DNA of 64,000 nucleotides from contig NZ_BBWJ01000047.1 of NCBI RefSeq assembly GCF_001463745.1, positions 1 to 64,000 on the forward strand, given 5' to 3'. The stretch comes from Aureimonas sp. AU22. Its GTDB lineage: Bacteria; Pseudomonadota; Alphaproteobacteria; Rhizobiales; Rhizobiaceae. This document shows positions 9,077 to 17,521 of the stretch, in pieces (the stretch's first letter is position 1; each line of letters starts with the position of its first letter). The translations under genes were made by a program, and so were the position numbers. The notes under the pieces are model-generated. The model saw only the letters and a list, made by a program, of their open reading frames with translations, was not told the origin of the DNA and ran no database searches.

Positions 9077-10222
9077 ATGGCCCGCCACACGATCGACACC
9101 GACTACCTTCTCGCCCAGCTGCACGCGCTCCTCCATATCCCGAGCCCGACGGGCTACACGGATTCGGTGGTGCGCCACGTCAGCGAGGAGCTGCAGCGGC
9201 TGGGGCTCGAGGTCGAGTTGACGCGACGCGGGGCGATCCGCGCCGTGCGACAGGGCAGCCGCCGTGCCGCCGCACGTGCCATCGTCTCCCACGTCGACAC
9301 GCTGGGCGCGCAGGTGAAGGCGATCAAGGAGAACGGGCGGCTGGAGCTCGTGCCGATCGGTCACTGGTCGGCGCGCTTTGCGGAAGGGGCGCGCGCCACC
9401 GTCCTGGCCGAGGACAAGACGTTTCGCGGCACGATCCTGCCGCTGAAGGCCTCCGGCCACACGTTCAACGAAGAGGTGGACACGGCACCGGTCGGCTGGC
9501 CTCATGTGGAGCTGCGCATCGACGACCACACGCGCAACCGCGAAGACACCCTCAAGCTCGGGGTCGATGTCGGCGACACCGTGGCGATCGACCCGCAGCC
9601 GGAGTTCCTGGACAACGGCTTCATCGTCTCGCGCCATCTCGACGACAAGGCCGGCGTCGCCGTGATGCTCGCCTCGATCGAGGCGCTGGAGCGCGAGAAG
9701 TCGGCGACGCCCGTCGACACGCACTGGCTCTTCACCATCGCCGAAGAGGTGGGCGTCGGCGCGGCATCCATCCTGACGCCGGAGGTCGCGTCCATGGTGG
9801 CGGTGGACAACGGCACCTCGGCGCCGGGTCAGAACTCCGCCGAATTCGGCGTGACGGTCGCCATGGCCGACCAGACCGGTCCGTTCGACTACCACCTGAC
9901 CCGCAAGCTCGTGCGGCTCTGCCGGGACGAGGACATCCGCTTCCAGAAGGACGTGTTCCGCTACTACCGCTCCGACTCGGCCTCCGCGGTGGTGGCCGGC
10001 CACGACGTGCGCACGGCGCTCGTCACCTTCGGCGTCGATGCCTCGCACGGCTGGGAGCGCATCCACATCCATGCCCTGCGCTCGCTGGCGGAGCTTCTCA
10101 CCGCCTACGCCGTGTCGCCGCTGGAGATCGAGCGCGACATCAAGCTGCGGGCCGGCCTCGAGGGCTTCACCAGCCAGCCGGCCGTGGAAGCAGGGCTCGG
10201 CTTCGACGACGAAGGAAGCTGA
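9077..10222 (+). CDS. M42-family metallopeptidase of the NAGGN operon
   Basis: A 381-residue dinuclear-metal aminopeptidase-like protein. Metal-binding and catalytic elements are visible in order: SHVDTLGAQ, HLDDKAGVAVML, TIAEEVGVGAAS (general base Glu plus ligand), MVAVDNGT and the final ligand His in DASHGWERIHI. A subfamily of M42 peptidases occurs as the third gene of NAGGN operons. It may recycle or trim the dipeptide, but its role is not proven in the family. It begins 8 bp after ngg. A GC-rich inverted repeat lies shortly after its stop. Confidence 0.88.
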   Translation: MARHTIDTDYLLAQLHALLHIPSPTGYTDSVVRHVSEELQRLGLEVELTRRGAIRAVRQGSRRAAARAIVSHVDTLGAQVKAIKENGRLELVPIGHWSARFAEGARATVLAEDKTFRGTILPLKASGHTFNEEVDTAPVGWPHVELRIDDHTRNREDTLKLGVDVGDTVAIDPQPEFLDNGFIVSRHLDDKAGVAVMLASIEALEREKSATPVDTHWLFTIAEEVGVGAASILTPEVASMVAVDNGTSAPGQNSAEFGVTVAMADQTGPFDYHLTRKLVRLCRDEDIRFQKDVFRYYRSDSASAVVAGHDVRTALVTFGVDASHGWERIHIHALRSLAELLTAYAVSPLEIERDIKLRAGLEGFTSQPAVEAGLGFDDEGS

Positions 10223-10243
10223 CGCCCCGCGCCCAACGCAAGA

Positions 10244-10270
10244 CCGCCGCGCCCCCTAGGAACGCGGCGG
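10244..10270. terminator. GC-rich inverted repeat between convergent genes
   Basis: Perfect 8-bp arms CCGCCGCG and CGCGGCGG with an 11-nt loop, lying between the stop of the M42 peptidase gene and the stop of the convergent chemoreceptor gene. There is no T-run on either side, so it is at best a weak or factor-assisted terminator. Confidence 0.35.
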
Positions 10271-10308
10271 CCGAAACGTCGATCGCAAGGACGAGGGTCG
10301 CGAGAAGC

Positions 10309-12249
10309 CTAGAACTCCTCCCAGCCCTCCTCCGCCGGTTGGGCGGAAGCCCGGGGCGCAGCACCGCCATGGCCGAAGCTGCGCATCTGTGCCACTGGAC
10401 GACCCGAAGGCGAAGACGGCGCCACGCGGCGAACCGGCATCGGGCGCGCATGCGAAAGCGGCATGACCTCTCCGCCACCGATCGCAAAACCGCCGACCAG
10501 CTCTTTCAGGCCCTCCGTCTCGGCCGAGAGCGTCTGCGCTGCCGCCGTCGTTTCCTCGACCATCGCCGCGTTCTGCTGCGTGACCTTGTCCATCTGGTCG
10601 GCTGCGGTCGACACCTCACGCAGCGAAATCGCCTGCTCGCGCGCCGCGTCCGCCATTTCCGCGATCGCCTGCGCGACGCCGCCCACCTGGGTGACGATCG
10701 CCTGCAGGCTCTGTCCCGACGCCGACACCAGCTCGACGCCCGAGCCGACCTGGGCGCTCGACGCCTCGATCAGACCCTTGATCTCCTTCGCCGCTTCCGC
10801 CGAGCGCTGGGCAAGGCCGCGCACCTCCTGCGCCACCACCGCGAAGCCCCGGCCCGCCTCGCCGGCGCGCGCGGCCTCGACGCCCGCGTTCAGCGCCAGG
10901 AGGTTGGTCTGGAAGGCGATCTCGTCGATGACGCCGATGATGTTGCCGATCCGGGTCGAGGACTGTTCGATCTCTGCCATGGCCGAGACGGCGCGCGCCA
11001 CGACCTCGCCGCCGCGCTCCGCCTCGCGGCAAGCCAGCGAGGCCGCCTGACGGGCCGCGTCCGCACGCGCCGCCGTGTCGCCGACGCCGCGCGTGACCTC
11101 GCCGAGCGCCGCCACGGTCTCTTCCAGGCTCGCGGCCTGCTGCTCGGTGCGCTGGGACAGATCGCCCGCCGCCACCGTGATTTCCGACAGGCCCGAGCGC
11201 ATGGCGCCGACCGCCCCGACCACCTTGCCGATCGTGTCTTCCAGCTGGGCGACGGCGCCGTTGAACTGGTCGCGGATCGGTTCGAATTCCGGCGCCACCG
11301 CCGTGCCCATGCGCACGGTCAGATCGCCGGCTGCGAGTTTGGCGAAGCCCGCGTCGACCTGGCCCACGAACGCACGAAGGTCGTCGGCCTTCGCGCCGTC
11401 CAACGCCAGCTGCCGTTCGGCGCTTGCCACCTGCGCGCGGCGAGCCTCGTCCGCTTCGACCTCCAGCCGCTGCTGGGCGATGCGCGCCTGCCGCAGATCC
11501 TCGACGGAGCGCGCGATGCGCCCGAGCTCGTCGCCGCGCTCCATTCCGCGCACCGTGCCGTCGGTGCGGCCCGCCGCGACATCCGCGATGGTCTGGATCA
11601 ACGGGCGAAGCGGAGCCATCAGCCGACGGGTCGCCCACAGGAAGACGACGCCGATCAGGAGCGCCGCACCGACGCAGACGCCGACGAGCTTGTATTGGAC
11701 GTCGAGGATCGGCGCGAGGAACTCGGCCTGCGGAATGCCGACATAGAGGACGCCGATCACCTCGCCGGCCGCGTTGCGGATCGGGTCGTAGGCGGTGAAG
11801 AAAGGCGTGCCGAGAATCTCGGCTTCGCCGCGATAGGGCGTGCCCGCCTTCAGCACCGCGTCGTAGACGGGTCCGGCGGCCAGGGTCGTGCCGACGGCGC
11901 GAGAGCCGTCCGGCTTCGTCACGTTGGTGGTGACGCGCTTGTCGCCCATGAAGACGGTCGCCGTCCCCCCGACGAGCGCCTTGATGCGATCGACGGGCTC
12001 GCTGAAGTCGTTGAGGACGGTGCTGCCGACGGAGAGCGTGTCGCCCTTCCGATCGAACCCCTTGCCGTAGGATGACAGGACATCCCACGCGACGCGCATG
12101 TTGACCTCCTGCCGCTCCTCCGCCCGCTCGACGGCATCGGCGTTCAGGAGCGCGGTTCCGGACAGGCTGACGAGAACCGTGACCAGGAGAAGACTCATGG
12201 CCAGCATCGACGTCAGCTTGACCGGCAGTGACAGGTTGCGAAGCATCAA
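10309..12249 (-). CDS. Methyl-accepting chemotaxis protein with periplasmic Cache domain
   Basis: A 646-residue chemoreceptor. TM1 is at about residues 9-30 and a single-Cache-like periplasmic domain at about 35-185 ([38 protein letters not shown]). TM2 is around 190-210, followed by a HAMP domain and the coiled-coil signalling domain with the hairpin tip [20 protein letters not shown]. The last residues GWEEF resemble the C-terminal pentapeptide that tethers CheR/CheB in methylated receptors. It should sense a small extracytoplasmic ligand and control CheA. No che genes are present in the window, so it is an orphan receptor. Confidence 0.92.
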   Translation of the reverse strand: MMLRNLSLPVKLTSMLAMSLLLVTVLVSLSGTALLNADAVERAEERQEVNMRVAWDVLSSYGKGFDRKGDTLSVGSTVLNDFSEPVDRIKALVGGTATVFMGDKRVTTNVTKPDGSRAVGTTLAAGPVYDAVLKAGTPYRGEAEILGTPFFTAYDPIRNAAGEVIGVLYVGIPQAEFLAPILDVQYKLVGVCVGAALLIGVVFLWATRRLMAPLRPLIQTIADVAAGRTDGTVRGMERGDELGRIARSVEDLRQARIAQQRLEVEADEARRAQVASAERQLALDGAKADDLRAFVGQVDAGFAKLAAGDLTVRMGTAVAPEFEPIRDQFNGAVAQLEDTIGKVVGAVGAMRSGLSEITVAAGDLSQRTEQQAASLEETVAALGEVTRGVGDTAARADAARQAASLACREAERGGEVVARAVSAMAEIEQSSTRIGNIIGVIDEIAFQTNLLALNAGVEAARAGEAGRGFAVVAQEVRGLAQRSAEAAKEIKGLIEASSAQVGSGVELVSASGQSLQAIVTQVGGVAQAIAEMADAAREQAISLREVSTAADQMDKVTQQNAAMVEETTAAAQTLSAETEGLKELVGGFAIGGGEVMPLSHARPMPVRRVAPSSPSGRPVAQMRSFGHGGAAPRASAQPAEEGWEEF

Positions 12250-12428
12250 GGCATCTCCGACGAAATCATCGGAGACGCTCGCACGTCCGGGTTGCGATAC
12301 CGCTAATTTTTGGCGCGCGACTTGGTACGTGACCGTTTCATGTCAAGATCGACATGTCGAGCCGCGACCTGATTGCGTTCCAGGGGGCGAAGCCGGTGGA
12401 TCCAGGCGCCACGCTGCAAGAATTTTTA

Positions 12429-13262
12429 GGGTCAGGACTCGTAGCTTAGAGCTGGATTAGAACGGTGGCGGCCAGCGCGATGGAAGAGAAGAAGACCGTT
12501 GGGCATCGGTCGTAGCGGGTTGCGACGCGGCGCCAATCCTTCAGCCTCCCGAACATGTCTCGATGCGGTTGCGTCGCCGGTAGCGGCGCTTGTCGTGGCG
12601 TACGTGTGCATCGCGGACTTCCGCCCTGGAATGCAGGGCTTGATGCTTTTCGCCTCAAGAGCGTCCCGGAACCAATCGGCATCGTAGCCCCGATCGCCGA
12701 GCAACCATTGCGCCTTGGGCAGATCGTTCGGAAGCGCCGCTGTCCCGGTGCAGTCGCTGACGGGCCCGGCGGGCAGGACGAAGCTCAGCGGGCGACCGTT
12801 CGCATCGGCGACAGCATGGAGATTGGTGTTCATGCTGCCCTTGGTGCGGCCGGTCAGGCGGCCAAGCCCCCCTTTTTGACCGCCAGGCTCGATGCCGTGC
12901 GGTGCGCCTTCAGGTAGGTCGCGTCGATCATGATTGTTCGGGGATCGGCGCCGCCTGCGGCCAATCCTTCCATCATTCGGACGAGGACACCCGCTTCACC
13001 CCAACGCTTCCAACGGTTGGTGAGCGTCTTCGCGGGCCCATAGTCCTTGGGCGCATCGCGCCGGCGCAAGCCGTTGCGGTTGACGAAGATGATGCCGGTG
13101 AGAACCGCTGGTCGTCGACACGTGGCCTGCCGTGGCTTTTGGGAGAGAACGGACGAGGCCGATCCATCTGCTCATCCGTCAGCCAGTACAGGCCGCTCAT
13201 ATCCAGTCCCCACAGCAGAGCCTGAATCAGACGGCGCGTCTCAAATCAATAGGTCCTGACCC
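12429..13262 (-). mobile_element. IS5-family (IS427-type) insertion sequence, defective, 834 bp
   Basis: Both ends carry the same inverted sequence GGGTCAGGAC (left 12429-12438; right as its complement 13253-13262). Each end is flanked by the dinucleotide TA (12427-12428 and 13263-13264), which fits a 2-bp target duplication. The length of 834 bp and the two-frame transposase with an A5G6 slippery run are the standard layout of the IS427 subgroup. The transposase is frameshifted at several points, so the copy cannot make its own enzyme. It could still move only if an intact relative elsewhere supplied transposase. Confidence 0.9.
12446..13200 (-). pseudogene. IS427-type DDE transposase, frameshifted
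   Basis: Reading from 13200, orfA begins MSGLYWLTDEQMDRPRPF, loses frame near 13104, and continues as RRRDAPKDYGPAKTLTNRW and IMIDATYLKAHRTASSLAVK (first catalytic Asp in IDATYLKAHR). At about 12867 a run of A5G6 in the coding strand marks the family's normal -1 frameshift into orfB. orfB reads LHAVADANGRPLSF and LLGDRGYDADWFRDAL (second catalytic Asp). Two further one-base losses, near 12613 and near 12558, precede RRYRRRNRIE (third catalytic residue) and MFGRLKDWRRVATRYDR. Apart from the programmed shift there are therefore three disabling frameshifts. Confidence 0.88.
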
Positions 13263-13532
13263 TAACTGACGGTCTGCAAACCACCTTGTCGGAAATCATT
13301 TCAGACAATGGCTATGGGCTGAAGGCGGAAGGTCGACGTCCGGGCACATCAGGCAGGAAAGCCCGCCATTCAACTATTCGCGTCGTGCTTGTGCGCTTAT
13401 GCATGGGATGGTGCGAGAAGCCGTCGGAACCAGAAAACCTTGAAGCGGAGTGGAACGCGATAACATGGCAGAGGGCATTGACCACGCGGGTGAGAACCCG
13501 AACGCGCTCGCCGTCCCGTATCGAGCCGGACA

Positions 13533-14570
13533 TTGATCGCGCCGCGGCAAGAGGCTGAGCATGCGCCCCTCGGCGCTCTGGGTTGGAGCGCATTCTTCGC
13601 CGAGCAGATGATGCCGGACGATGCGGGACTCGAACCCGCTCGCATCTCTCGGGTCCACCGCTCGCGCCTGACCGCACTGTCGGCGCGCGGTGTCGTTGAG
13701 CCAGTGCTTGGGCCAAACGTCACCACCAGCCAGTTCGCCGTGGGCGACTTCGTTCTCGTCGATCCCGTTACCGCGCATCTCCACCGGCGCCTCGAACGCC
13801 GGTCTTTGATCGAGCGTCGCGTGTCAGGCGGCAGCGTCCCGCAGCTCGGCGGGGCCAACATCGACACGCTCTTCATCGTGACATCGTGCAACCTGGACTT
13901 CAATCCAGCGCGGCTCGAGCGGTATCTGGCATGGGCCAACCAAGCCGGGATCGAGCCGGTGATCGTATTGACCAAAGCGGATTTGGCGGAAGACCTCTCG
14001 TTCTACGAAGACGGAGCCCGTGGGCTGCAACGGGGGCTCGACGTCGTGGTGGTCCACCCCAAGGCGGCACAGACCGTCGCCACGCTCGCCCGCTGGTGCG
14101 GTCGCGGCCAGACGGTTGCGCTGGTCGGCTCTTCGGGCGTTGGCAAATCGACGCTGGTAAACACGCTGGTCGGCGCGACCGAGGAGCCGCCGCAGGAAAC
14201 GGGGTCCATTCGCGAGCAGGATGCCAAGGGGCGTCACACCACGACGGCCCGCTCGCTTCACCCCATCCGGGGTGGAGGCTGGGTGATCGACACACCCGGC
14301 ATTCGCAGCTTGCAAGTCAGCGACCTCGCGGACGGGCTGGACGTTCTGTTCGCCGAGATCACGGAACTCGCGGCCCGCTGCCGTTTTCGCGACTGTAGCC
14401 ACGCGCATGAACCGGGATGCGCGGTGCGCGCGGCCGTGACGGAGGGCGCCGTTGATCCTCAGCGCCTGGAGCGCTGGCGTCTGCTCCAAAACGAGAATGC
14501 CAAGAACGACCGGACGAAGCCTCGAGGTGCAGGTGGTCAACCCGGCCGAGGCCGCGGCAGGCAACGCTGA
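13533..14570 (+). CDS. rsgA: Small ribosomal subunit biogenesis GTPase RsgA
   Basis: A 345-residue circularly permuted GTPase that acts late in 30S maturation. After an OB-fold N-terminus (begins near LGWSAFFAEQ) the G motifs appear in permuted order: G4 VLTKADLAED, then G1 VGSSGVGKSTLVNTL, then G3 DTPGIRSL. A zinc-binding end follows (CRFRDCSHAHEPGCAVR), with the Cys-His pattern of the family. No ATG or GTG is available before the OB fold; the TTG at 13533 gives the best length, and the next in-frame ATG (13608) would cut the N-terminus. It lies close to the IS and inside the accessory block, an unusual place for a housekeeping GTPase. It could be a second copy. Confidence 0.88.
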   Translation: MIAPRQEAEHAPLGALGWSAFFAEQMMPDDAGLEPARISRVHRSRLTALSARGVVEPVLGPNVTTSQFAVGDFVLVDPVTAHLHRRLERRSLIERRVSGGSVPQLGGANIDTLFIVTSCNLDFNPARLERYLAWANQAGIEPVIVLTKADLAEDLSFYEDGARGLQRGLDVVVVHPKAAQTVATLARWCGRGQTVALVGSSGVGKSTLVNTLVGATEEPPQETGSIREQDAKGRHTTTARSLHPIRGGGWVIDTPGIRSLQVSDLADGLDVLFAEITELAARCRFRDCSHAHEPGCAVRAAVTEGAVDPQRLERWRLLQNENAKNDRTKPRGAGGQPGRGRGRQR

Positions 14571-14663
14571 CAACCCTTCCAAGACTGTCGGTCCGGCTGG
14601 CGACCAAATGGAGAAGGCGTACGCCGATATGCTCCTAGCGCCGGCCCGAGCGGCCGTACCACT

Positions 14664-15776
14664 TCAGAACGCGACGAGTTTGCGCCGGGCAGGGTCCCAC
14701 AATGCAAGTCCGATGCACTGGAAGCTTTCGCGGATCGTCAAGCGGGACAGGGTTCCCAACGCCGGTTCGTCGTCGAGACACGACTGCAGACGGTAGTTGG
14801 GGATCCGAGGGTTCAGATGGTGGATATGGTGGAGCCCGATATTGCCGGTGAACCACTGCAGCACCTTCGGCATCACGTAGTAGGAGCTACCGCTGAGCGC
14901 TGCGCGCTGGAGGCTCCACGCATCGGATAATTCCCAGTGCGTGTCCTCGAACTGGTGCTGCACGAAGAAGAGCCAGCCGCCGACCCAGGATGCGACGAAA
15001 GCCGTCGGGAGCACCGCCAGAGCGACGACGGCACCGCCCAGAGCCGCGACCAAACCGCCGTAGATCAACAGGAGGGCGAGGTTCAGCCCCATGATACTGC
15101 GCCAGGCATCCTGAACGGGAAGCGCCTGCCCAAAGGGCGAGCGCTGCAACAGGATGAAGTAGAGCGGCGGTCCGAGCACATGGAGAAACAAGGGATGGCG
15201 ATAGATGCGGTAGCGCAGCTTCGCACCGCGTGGCAGTGCAGCGTATTCGTCGACCGTCAAGGTGTCGACGTCGCCGATCCCTCGCCGTCCGAGATCGCCC
15301 GCCGTCGTGTGATGCACGGCATGCGAGCGGCTCCAGTAGCCGAAGGGCGTCAGAGTGAAGACGCTGAGGAGGCGCCCAACGAGACGGTTGGTTCTCTTGG
15401 ATTCGAAAAACGAGTTATGGCCGCAGTCGTGCTGAACTCCGAACAAACGCACGAGAAGCCCACCGGCCGGAAGAAACAGCACAAGAAGCGCCCAAGCCCC
15501 CGACGCTGCTCCATAGAGCATCAGCCCCGCCGCAAGGAGGAACAGAGCGAGCGTGGTACTGAGCTGAATCCAGGCTTTGCGGTCGTCGGCATCACGGTAC
15601 CGAAGGCAGTGACGCGATAGGCGGCGGATCTCGGCCTCGTCGAGGCTCGAGGGCGAGCGCTGGAAGCTGCGTCCAGGCGCGGCATGCAAAAATGACAATC
15701 GATGGATCCACAGGTGAGACCCTGGAGACGACCGGGTCGGGCCCTCCTCGCACGGGTATGAGATGCATGCAATCAA
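14664..15776 (-). CDS. Membrane fatty acid desaturase
   Basis: A 370-residue (maximum) integral-membrane di-iron desaturase of the DesA type. The three histidine boxes are visible: HDCGH, SHAVHH and GLHHIHH, separated by hydrophobic segments such as LALFLLAAGLMLYGAASGAW. The soluble acyl-lipid family introduces a cis double bond in fatty acyl chains; regioselectivity cannot be read. There is no ATG or GTG before the first membrane segment. The start is either TTG 15776 or TTG 15698 (beginning LSFLHAAPGR), so the first 26 residues are uncertain. It is convergent with rsgA and divergent from the phosphoesterase gene. Confidence 0.85.
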   Translation of the reverse strand: MIACISYPCEEGPTRSSPGSHLWIHRLSFLHAAPGRSFQRSPSSLDEAEIRRLSRHCLRYRDADDRKAWIQLSTTLALFLLAAGLMLYGAASGAWALLVLFLPAGGLLVRLFGVQHDCGHNSFFESKRTNRLVGRLLSVFTLTPFGYWSRSHAVHHTTAGDLGRRGIGDVDTLTVDEYAALPRGAKLRYRIYRHPLFLHVLGPPLYFILLQRSPFGQALPVQDAWRSIMGLNLALLLIYGGLVAALGGAVVALAVLPTAFVASWVGGWLFFVQHQFEDTHWELSDAWSLQRAALSGSSYYVMPKVLQWFTGNIGLHHIHHLNPRIPNYRLQSCLDDEPALGTLSRLTIRESFQCIGLALWDPARRKLVAF

Positions 15777-15891
15777 CGAGATTGCGAGCTATGTCGCGAT
15801 GCCCAGCCCAAACAGGATGGGCCGACCGTGACCGATGGTAGAAGGCTCTTTGAAGTTGCACCGTGGTTAGGCGGTCTGTAGAGCGGCACGC

Positions 15892-16713
15892 ATGCGTACA
15901 GTCACATATGCGATCGGGGACATTCACGGCCGCCTCGATCTCCTGGAAGATCTCCTCGGCAAGGTCGAGAGTGACGCCGGGACCCGTAGCGCACGTGCCA
16001 AGATCGTGTTCACTGGCGATTACGTCGACCGCGGCGCAGACTCTCGTGGGGTTATCGAGCGCCTGATTGAGGGTCCGAAACGTTCGCAGGACGAATTCGT
16101 CTGCTTGCGCGGCAATCACGACGATCTGTTCGTCCGGGCCGTCACGTCAGGCCAAGGGCTGCCGGACTGGGCGTGGATCCTGTATTGGCACACGGTCGTC
16201 AGCTATGGGCTCGATCGCGAGTCGGCCCGCACGTCGGATCCTACGCTCGGTCGCCATGCGGAATTCCTCGCAGCCCTCCCCCTAACGCACGATGACGGTA
16301 CTTATCTTTTCGTGCATGCAGGTATCAGGCCGGGGGTAGCGCTTGAACTGCAGGCCGAACAGGATCTGCTCTGGATCCGGCACGAGTTCCTCGACCACGA
16401 CGGACTGTTGCCGCGCCGGGTGGTGCACGGTCACACGATCATCGGCGATCTGCCCGTTGTAACCGCGAACCGTGTCTCCATCGACACCGGCGCTTTCCAA
16501 TCGGGTATTCTGACGGCTGCGGTCATTGATGGCCCTGACGTCAGCTTCCTGCAGGCGGTCGGCGAGCCGGACCGCAGTGCTGTCGTGAGGGAGTTCGCGC
16601 TGCGGGCAATCGTGCATGGTCGCGTGGTTTCATCGACCGCACGACAGGCACAGTCCGATTACCTGGAAGGCCGCATCGATCTGGCGGAACTCCAGCAACT
16701 CAGCGACGAATAA
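15892..16713 (+). CDS. PPP-type metallophosphoesterase (bacterial serine/threonine phosphatase-like)
   Basis: A 273-residue calcineurin-like enzyme. The metal-binding motifs are in canonical order: YAIGDIHGRLD, FTGDYVDRGADS, LRGNHDD, FVHAGIRPG and VHGHTIIG. This set matches the bacterial PrpA/PrpB/lambda phosphatase group, which binds two metal ions and hydrolyses phosphoprotein or Ap4A-type substrates. The C-terminal 60 residues beyond the fold are extra. Start ATG 15892 places GDIHG at residue 9. The gene stands alone, with a strong hairpin starting 35 bp after its stop. Confidence 0.88.
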   Translation: MRTVTYAIGDIHGRLDLLEDLLGKVESDAGTRSARAKIVFTGDYVDRGADSRGVIERLIEGPKRSQDEFVCLRGNHDDLFVRAVTSGQGLPDWAWILYWHTVVSYGLDRESARTSDPTLGRHAEFLAALPLTHDDGTYLFVHAGIRPGVALELQAEQDLLWIRHEFLDHDGLLPRRVVHGHTIIGDLPVVTANRVSIDTGAFQSGILTAAVIDGPDVSFLQAVGEPDRSAVVREFALRAIVHGRVVSSTARQAQSDYLEGRIDLAELQQLSDE

Positions 16714-16747
16714 TTCGAGAGCGGCCTGGGTCTTGCCTTTCCCCCGT

Positions 16748-16795
16748 CCCTAGAGCCCATCCGGTGAACATCGGTTCGCCGGATGGGCTCTAGGG
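16748..16795. repeat. 17-bp perfect inverted repeat (hairpin), possible terminator or REP/MITE-like element
   Basis: Arms CCCTAGAGCCCATCCGG (16748-16764) and its exact complement (16779-16795) enclose a 14-nt loop. It lies 35 bp beyond the stop of the phosphoesterase gene. On the plus strand it is followed by CC then TTT, a weak T-run. On the minus strand it follows a small reading frame by 7 bp. The long perfect arms starting with CTAG are more than a terminator needs, so a dispersed repeat is also possible. Confidence 0.6.
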
Positions 16796-16802
16796 CCTTT
16801 GT

Positions 16803-17099
16803 TCATCGCATTGTCCGCGCGCGAAAGCCGACCCGGCTTTCGCTGGAAATGCTCTGGCAGCTTCCCTTCGTTGCGGAAAGGAAGTCGGCAGGTTCGTCGG
16901 CCACCCATTTCACGATCCTGGCAATTGTCTCGTTGGCCGTCGGTGCTATTCCAGCTCGGGCATAACGGACCAATTCGCTGGCGGAAAAACTGGCGTCGAT
17001 CGCTTCCCGGCAGATGGGATGGACGGACACGGTATCGCGGCCTCCCCTGCTCTTCGGTATGGGTGAAAGCGGTCTACGGGCTTTCCAGCGGCCGTCCAA
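16803..17099 (-). CDS. Doubtful small hypothetical protein
   Basis: A 98-residue frame, of which the stretch from about residue 22 looks protein-like (VHPICREAIDASFSASELVR, then NETIARIVKWVADEPADFLS). I recognise no family. The rest of the 440-bp interval 16714-17153 holds only the hairpin at 16748-16795. The overlapping plus-strand frame 16799-17143 has arginine/serine-rich shadow composition and is not listed. This may be a gene fragment rather than a working gene. Confidence 0.25.
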   Translation of the reverse strand: MDGRWKARRPLSPIPKSRGGRDTVSVHPICREAIDASFSASELVRYARAGIAPTANETIARIVKWVADEPADFLSATKGSCQSISSESRVGFRARTMR

Positions 17100-17153
17100 A
17101 AGGCCAGTACGGCTCCACTGACTTGGCTTCCATGGGCACTTAGGCGTGCCAGC

Positions 17154-17507
17154 CTAATCTGCCCCGCCTAGGTGGCCGAGTTCAAACCTTCCGCCGCCGT
17201 CGCCCAGAAACGTGACCGTGCTCCCGCTCAGGCGCACCCTGGAGCAATCCTCTGCCTCGTCCTCGTAAGTGAAGCATATCTCGTCGCCGTCGACTTCCCA
17301 TTCGCCTTCGTATGGGCCGTCAGCCGCTATCCCAGCGATATCGCCATTTGCCAGCAGGCGCTCCGTGTAACGTTCGCCGTTCTCGACGCCGCTGATCGTG
17401 CGCCCCGCGAACGCCCGCGCGATCTGAGCGCCGGACAAGGTTTTTTCCTGAGCCGAAGCGGTCCATGCTGTCGCGAGGACCATCGTCCCGATCAGAATGC
17501 GTCGCAT
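17154..17507 (-). CDS. Small secreted hypothetical protein
   Basis: A 117-residue protein with a clear signal peptide: basic MRRIL, hydrophobic IGTMVLATAWTA, cleavage after TASAQ. The mature part contains LSGAQIARAFAGRTISGV, a central YEGEWEVDGDEICFTYEDEA and a pair of Cys residues (ICF, EDCSR) that could form a disulfide. Many small alphaproteobacterial periplasmic proteins share this GxW-xVxGDxxCF pattern, but no function is known to me. It begins 14 bp after the membrane-protein gene and is the last gene of the speD-speE cluster. The start ATG 17507 has a GGAGG-like sequence upstream. Confidence 0.7.
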   Translation of the reverse strand: MRRILIGTMVLATAWTASAQEKTLSGAQIARAFAGRTISGVENGERYTERLLANGDIAGIAADGPYEGEWEVDGDEICFTYEDEAEDCSRVRLSGSTVTFLGDGGGRFELGHLGGAD

Positions 17508-17521
17508 GCGAAATCCTCCCT

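Larger units (their letters stand above)
12354..13558 (+). pseudogene. Possible small ORF split by the insertion sequence
   Basis: An ATG at 12354 opens a 25-codon frame that runs into the left end of the IS at 12428. If the IS and one copy of its TA duplication are removed, this frame joins without a stop to the frame after 13264 and runs to the stop at 13556-13558, about 120 codons. I do not recognise the product, and the 3' half has poor coding character. This is reported as an inference from frame continuity; it may be chance. The 3' end overlaps the proposed start of rsgA. Confidence 0.25.

Noticed and set aside
8710-12075. 1121-residue plus-strand frame
   Set aside because: Out of frame with ngg and the M42 gene and antisense to the chemoreceptor; arginine-rich shadow translation.
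12860-12875. A5G6 run in the transposase as a disabling frameshift
   Set aside because: This -1 slippage site is the normal way IS427-type elements join orfA and orfB; the other three shifts are the damage.
16799-17143. 114-residue plus-strand frame
   Set aside because: Arg/Ser/Trp-rich with no family features; opposite to a slightly more protein-like minus frame.
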